DNA of 64,000 bases, from positions 1 through 64,000 of the forward strand of contig JACCGJ010009904.1 in the NCBI GenBank assembly GCA_013407085.1, given 5' to 3'. A program made the translations under genes and the position numbers. Origin of the DNA: Atriophallophorus winterbourni (taxonomy: Eukaryota; Platyhelminthes; Trematoda; Plagiorchiida; Microphallidae). The notes under the pieces are model-generated. The model ran no database searches. It had not been told where the DNA came from and saw only the letters and a program-made list of their open reading frames with translations. Below are positions 61,780 to 64,000 of this stretch, piece after piece; the stretch's first letter is position 1, and every line of letters starts with the position of its first letter.

Positions 61780-63732
61780 ATGCCTAAGATAGCTTCTAAG
61801 GAAAACGATGATGATAGAGATAGCATTGCGAGTTCTCAACTAGTGTTGCAATTAAAGCGCGATTCAGATGCTGCTAGATCAACGATAGAGCGCTTGACAA
61901 ATGAACGATGAGGAGTCGCTGAAGAAGAAAACTTGATCGCCGGTACAAGTAGCAAAACTGAAGGGTTAGACTCGGCGGTAGGCTATTTGCAACCAGCGAT
62001 GAACATGAGTATCGGATTGCCTAAAGTAGAGTTATCCTACTTTGACGGTAATTCAATAGACTATTGGAAGTTCCTGAAACAGTTTGAATGTTACATTGAG
62101 TCGAGGCTTATGGATCCAGGCCAGCGACTGTTGCATTTGTTGTATTATTGTCGGGGCAAGGCTCGAAAAGCAATTGATGCAGGCGTCATGCTACAACCCA
62201 CTGAGGGTTATACGCGGGCAAAGATGATTTTGAAAGATTTGTTTGGGCTACCGCATGTAATTGCCAGGTCAACTTCGGAGGAGTTGCTTGATGAAGCCAG
62301 AAGGCTTTCCAACAATGTCGATGGTTTGTCTGATTTGGCCATAAGAATGGAAAATTGCCAAATCACATTGAAGCAAATGAAGTGTGACGCTGATTTGAAT
62401 TCCGTCACAACTTTGGAAGGATTAGTAAAATGCTTCCCAGTTGCGTTACAACAGCAGTGTGCTGACGCAGCGGATACAATGCTTGCTGACGGGTCAGAAG
62501 TTGATTTTGCCAGTCTGACCGAGTTCGTATCTCGGAGAGCAAGAATTGCTAGGAGCAGATTTGGCATGCTAATAGATAGAACATCTGTCTCTTCGAAGGC
62601 ATCAGAGAAACCAAGAACCCCAGATGGGAGGAGGGTGTTTATGACTACGAGGGAACTGTTGCCAATGCTGGTTGAATGTTTTCAATGTAAAGGACCTCAT
62701 AAGATAGAAGATTGTCCTGTTTATCAGGAGGCTGACGTAAAAGCCAGATGGAATATGGCTAAGCAGCATGGAATATGTTACGTTTGCTTATGCCGGTCTC
62801 ACAGGGCATTCGATTGCAAGATTACGAATACTTGTTACGTTGAAGGTTGTAGTAGACGACACCATTCTTCGCTGCATTATGATCGTCCTAGTGAGCCACT
62901 GAGAAGTATAAACTGCAGTGTTACTGCTCTCAGTACAGCAGTAAGCTTAGGCTACCTGACAGTGAACATTGACACGCCAGTTGGACTTGTTCCAGTCGTG
63001 GCTTTACTTGATAATGGCTCTGATACAACTTTGATCTCGCAGAGTTTCGTTGAGAAATTTTGTATGTCTAGTGCGCCATTTGATGTGTCGATAGCAACAC
63101 TTGGTCTACATCAAAAGCTGAAAAGTTCGTTGTTAAGTTTCGATGTGCATTCGGTTGACAGTGATGGAATAATTCATGTTGCCGAAGCGTACACGGTTTC
63201 AAAGTTACCTGAAGTAGTGCTGAAATCTCCAAATATGATCAGCACGAGGTATGCACATTTGAAAGATCTGAAGTTTTCAGAGAATGTGGGGAGAGAAATA
63301 ACTTTGCTTATTGGCTGTAACGTACCGGAAGCGCATTGGGTGCTTGAACAACGTTTATGTGGTCAAGAGCAGCCATTCGCTACCAAGACGTTACTTGGAT
63401 GGGTGCTACAGGGACCAAACGATTGTTCGACAGTTGTTAATCATTTAAGTGTTCTCACCGCACAAACACAAGAACGACAACGATGGATCAACACACGTCG
63501 CAATTTGATTCCCGGTGATGTAGTATTGGTTGTGTCTGAAGAATTGTCGAAAATGTCGTGGCCGCTTGGTATTATTGAGACAGCGGAAGTGAGTGATGAT
63601 GGTTTGGTACGAACGGTCAGCATACGAACAAAGGATGACGTGATCCGGCGTGATATTCGGAAAGTATGTTTGTTAGAAGGGTCCCAAGAGGTGGGTGACT
63701 TGGGTAAGGATCAGGACAACTCTTCTTTATAA
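61780..63732 (+). CDS. BEL/Pao Gag-protease fused to DUF5641-like end
   Basis: An ATG at 61,780 (MPKIASKENDDDRDSIASSQ) begins a frame with one TGA at 61,909, then opens to 63,732. Gag has LPKVELSYFDGNSIDYWKFL and LLYYCRGKARKAI, the DUF1759 region. A Cys/His-rich part follows, CFQCKGPHKIEDCPV and CYVCLCRSHRAFDCK. The DUF1758-like protease has VVALLDNGSDTTLIS (~residue 358 counted from 61,933) and TKTLLGWVLQGP. Immediately after, at about 63,465, comes QERQRWINTRRNLIPGDVVL and VRTVSIRTKDDVIRRDIRKV, which in BEL elements lies after integrase. RT, RNase H and integrase are absent. Confidence 0.88.
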
Positions 63733-63936
63733 GGCAAGAAGCATCACCGGAGGATGTGGTGAGTCTGCGGCTTGCAACCGCATTCTCTATAAAAAGCTAC
63801 CAATATCCAATGATGGTGATGTAATGTGGCGGAAGTGACTCGCCACTAAATAAAGTCATTTGCTGCTCCGAATTCGTTAGGGTATTCGTCGAACAATCGT
63901 TGTACACTTGAGCCCTAGAAAGAATTTGGTCGGAGG
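63733..63936 (+). other. BEL 3' untranslated region and polypurine tract
   Basis: Non-coding sequence up to GGTCGGAGG, a plausible polypurine tract directly before the 3' LTR. AATAAAG occurs at about 63,848. Confidence 0.5.
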
Positions 63937-64000
63937 TGTAAGGTTCAAAGTAGTTTGAAATTCTTCCTTTCCTTTTAACATTTCTTTTATTTTGAACCTA
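63937..64000 (+). repeat. BEL 3' LTR, truncated by window end
   Basis: TGTAAGGTTCAAAGTAGTTT and the bases after it match 60,857-60,922 with one substitution and a short indel. The near identity suggests a fairly recent insertion. The TSD is outside the window. Confidence 0.85.

Overview
This is a eukaryotic, gene-poor window built almost entirely of retroelements and their wreckage. I see no bacterial operon structure and no convincing host gene. The mix of elements is what trematode flatworm genomes usually carry: many CR1-like non-LTR elements, RTE elements with GTAA-rich tails, Penelope-like elements, a CsRn1/Kabuki-like Ty3/gypsy element with a C-H-C-C Gag finger, and a BEL/Pao element. 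The species is an inference; no taxon-specific gene is visible.

1-11,300: a decayed gypsy integrase; a 5' Penelope-like (PLE) fragment; a block found again at 25.7-27.0 kb that carries a 725-bp RTE-derived non-autonomous insertion with a target-site duplication (TSD); a nearly complete CR1 element (CR1-A, 6.2-9.3 kb); degenerate LINE sequence; and a probable PLE N-terminal reading frame at 10.86-11.29 kb.

11,330-23,190: the most striking feature. A roughly 280-bp piece of PLE coding sequence, ending at the reverse-transcriptase motif YGLPKIHK, is amplified about 29 times head to tail, like a satellite. A 3,455-bp RTE element (12-bp TSD) and a 233-bp piggyBac-type MITE (TTAA TSD) later inserted into it. 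The array runs out into ordinary PLE RT sequence.

23,200-39,500: a second PLE copy with the YVDD motif; the second copy of the duplicated block, with a 160-bp TSD-flanked insertion; a second RTE with an internal deletion; LINE fragments of another family; several copies of a ~215-230-bp SINE-like repeat; and long stretches where I recognise nothing.

39,500-58,900: nested insertions. CR1-C (minus) carries two SINE-like insertions and appears split by a gypsy element (44,640-55,374, putative CGCT TSD). That gypsy element is itself broken by CR1-D (minus, RT core deleted) and CR1-E (plus, inserted in gag). A hammerhead-ribozyme-like fold lies on the minus strand at 55,549-55,602. CR1-F lies at 57.6-58.9 kb.

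59,100-64,000: CR1-G (minus) is cut by a BEL/Pao element. Its open frame joins Gag and protease directly to the C-terminal DUF5641-like domain, with RT, RNase H and integrase missing. The 3' LTR runs off the window.

Autonomous CR1, RTE, PLE, gypsy and BEL families supply enzymes. The SINE-like repeat, the MITE, the short RTE derivative and the deleted BEL probably depend on relatives elsewhere in the genome. Nearly every coding frame here is interrupted.
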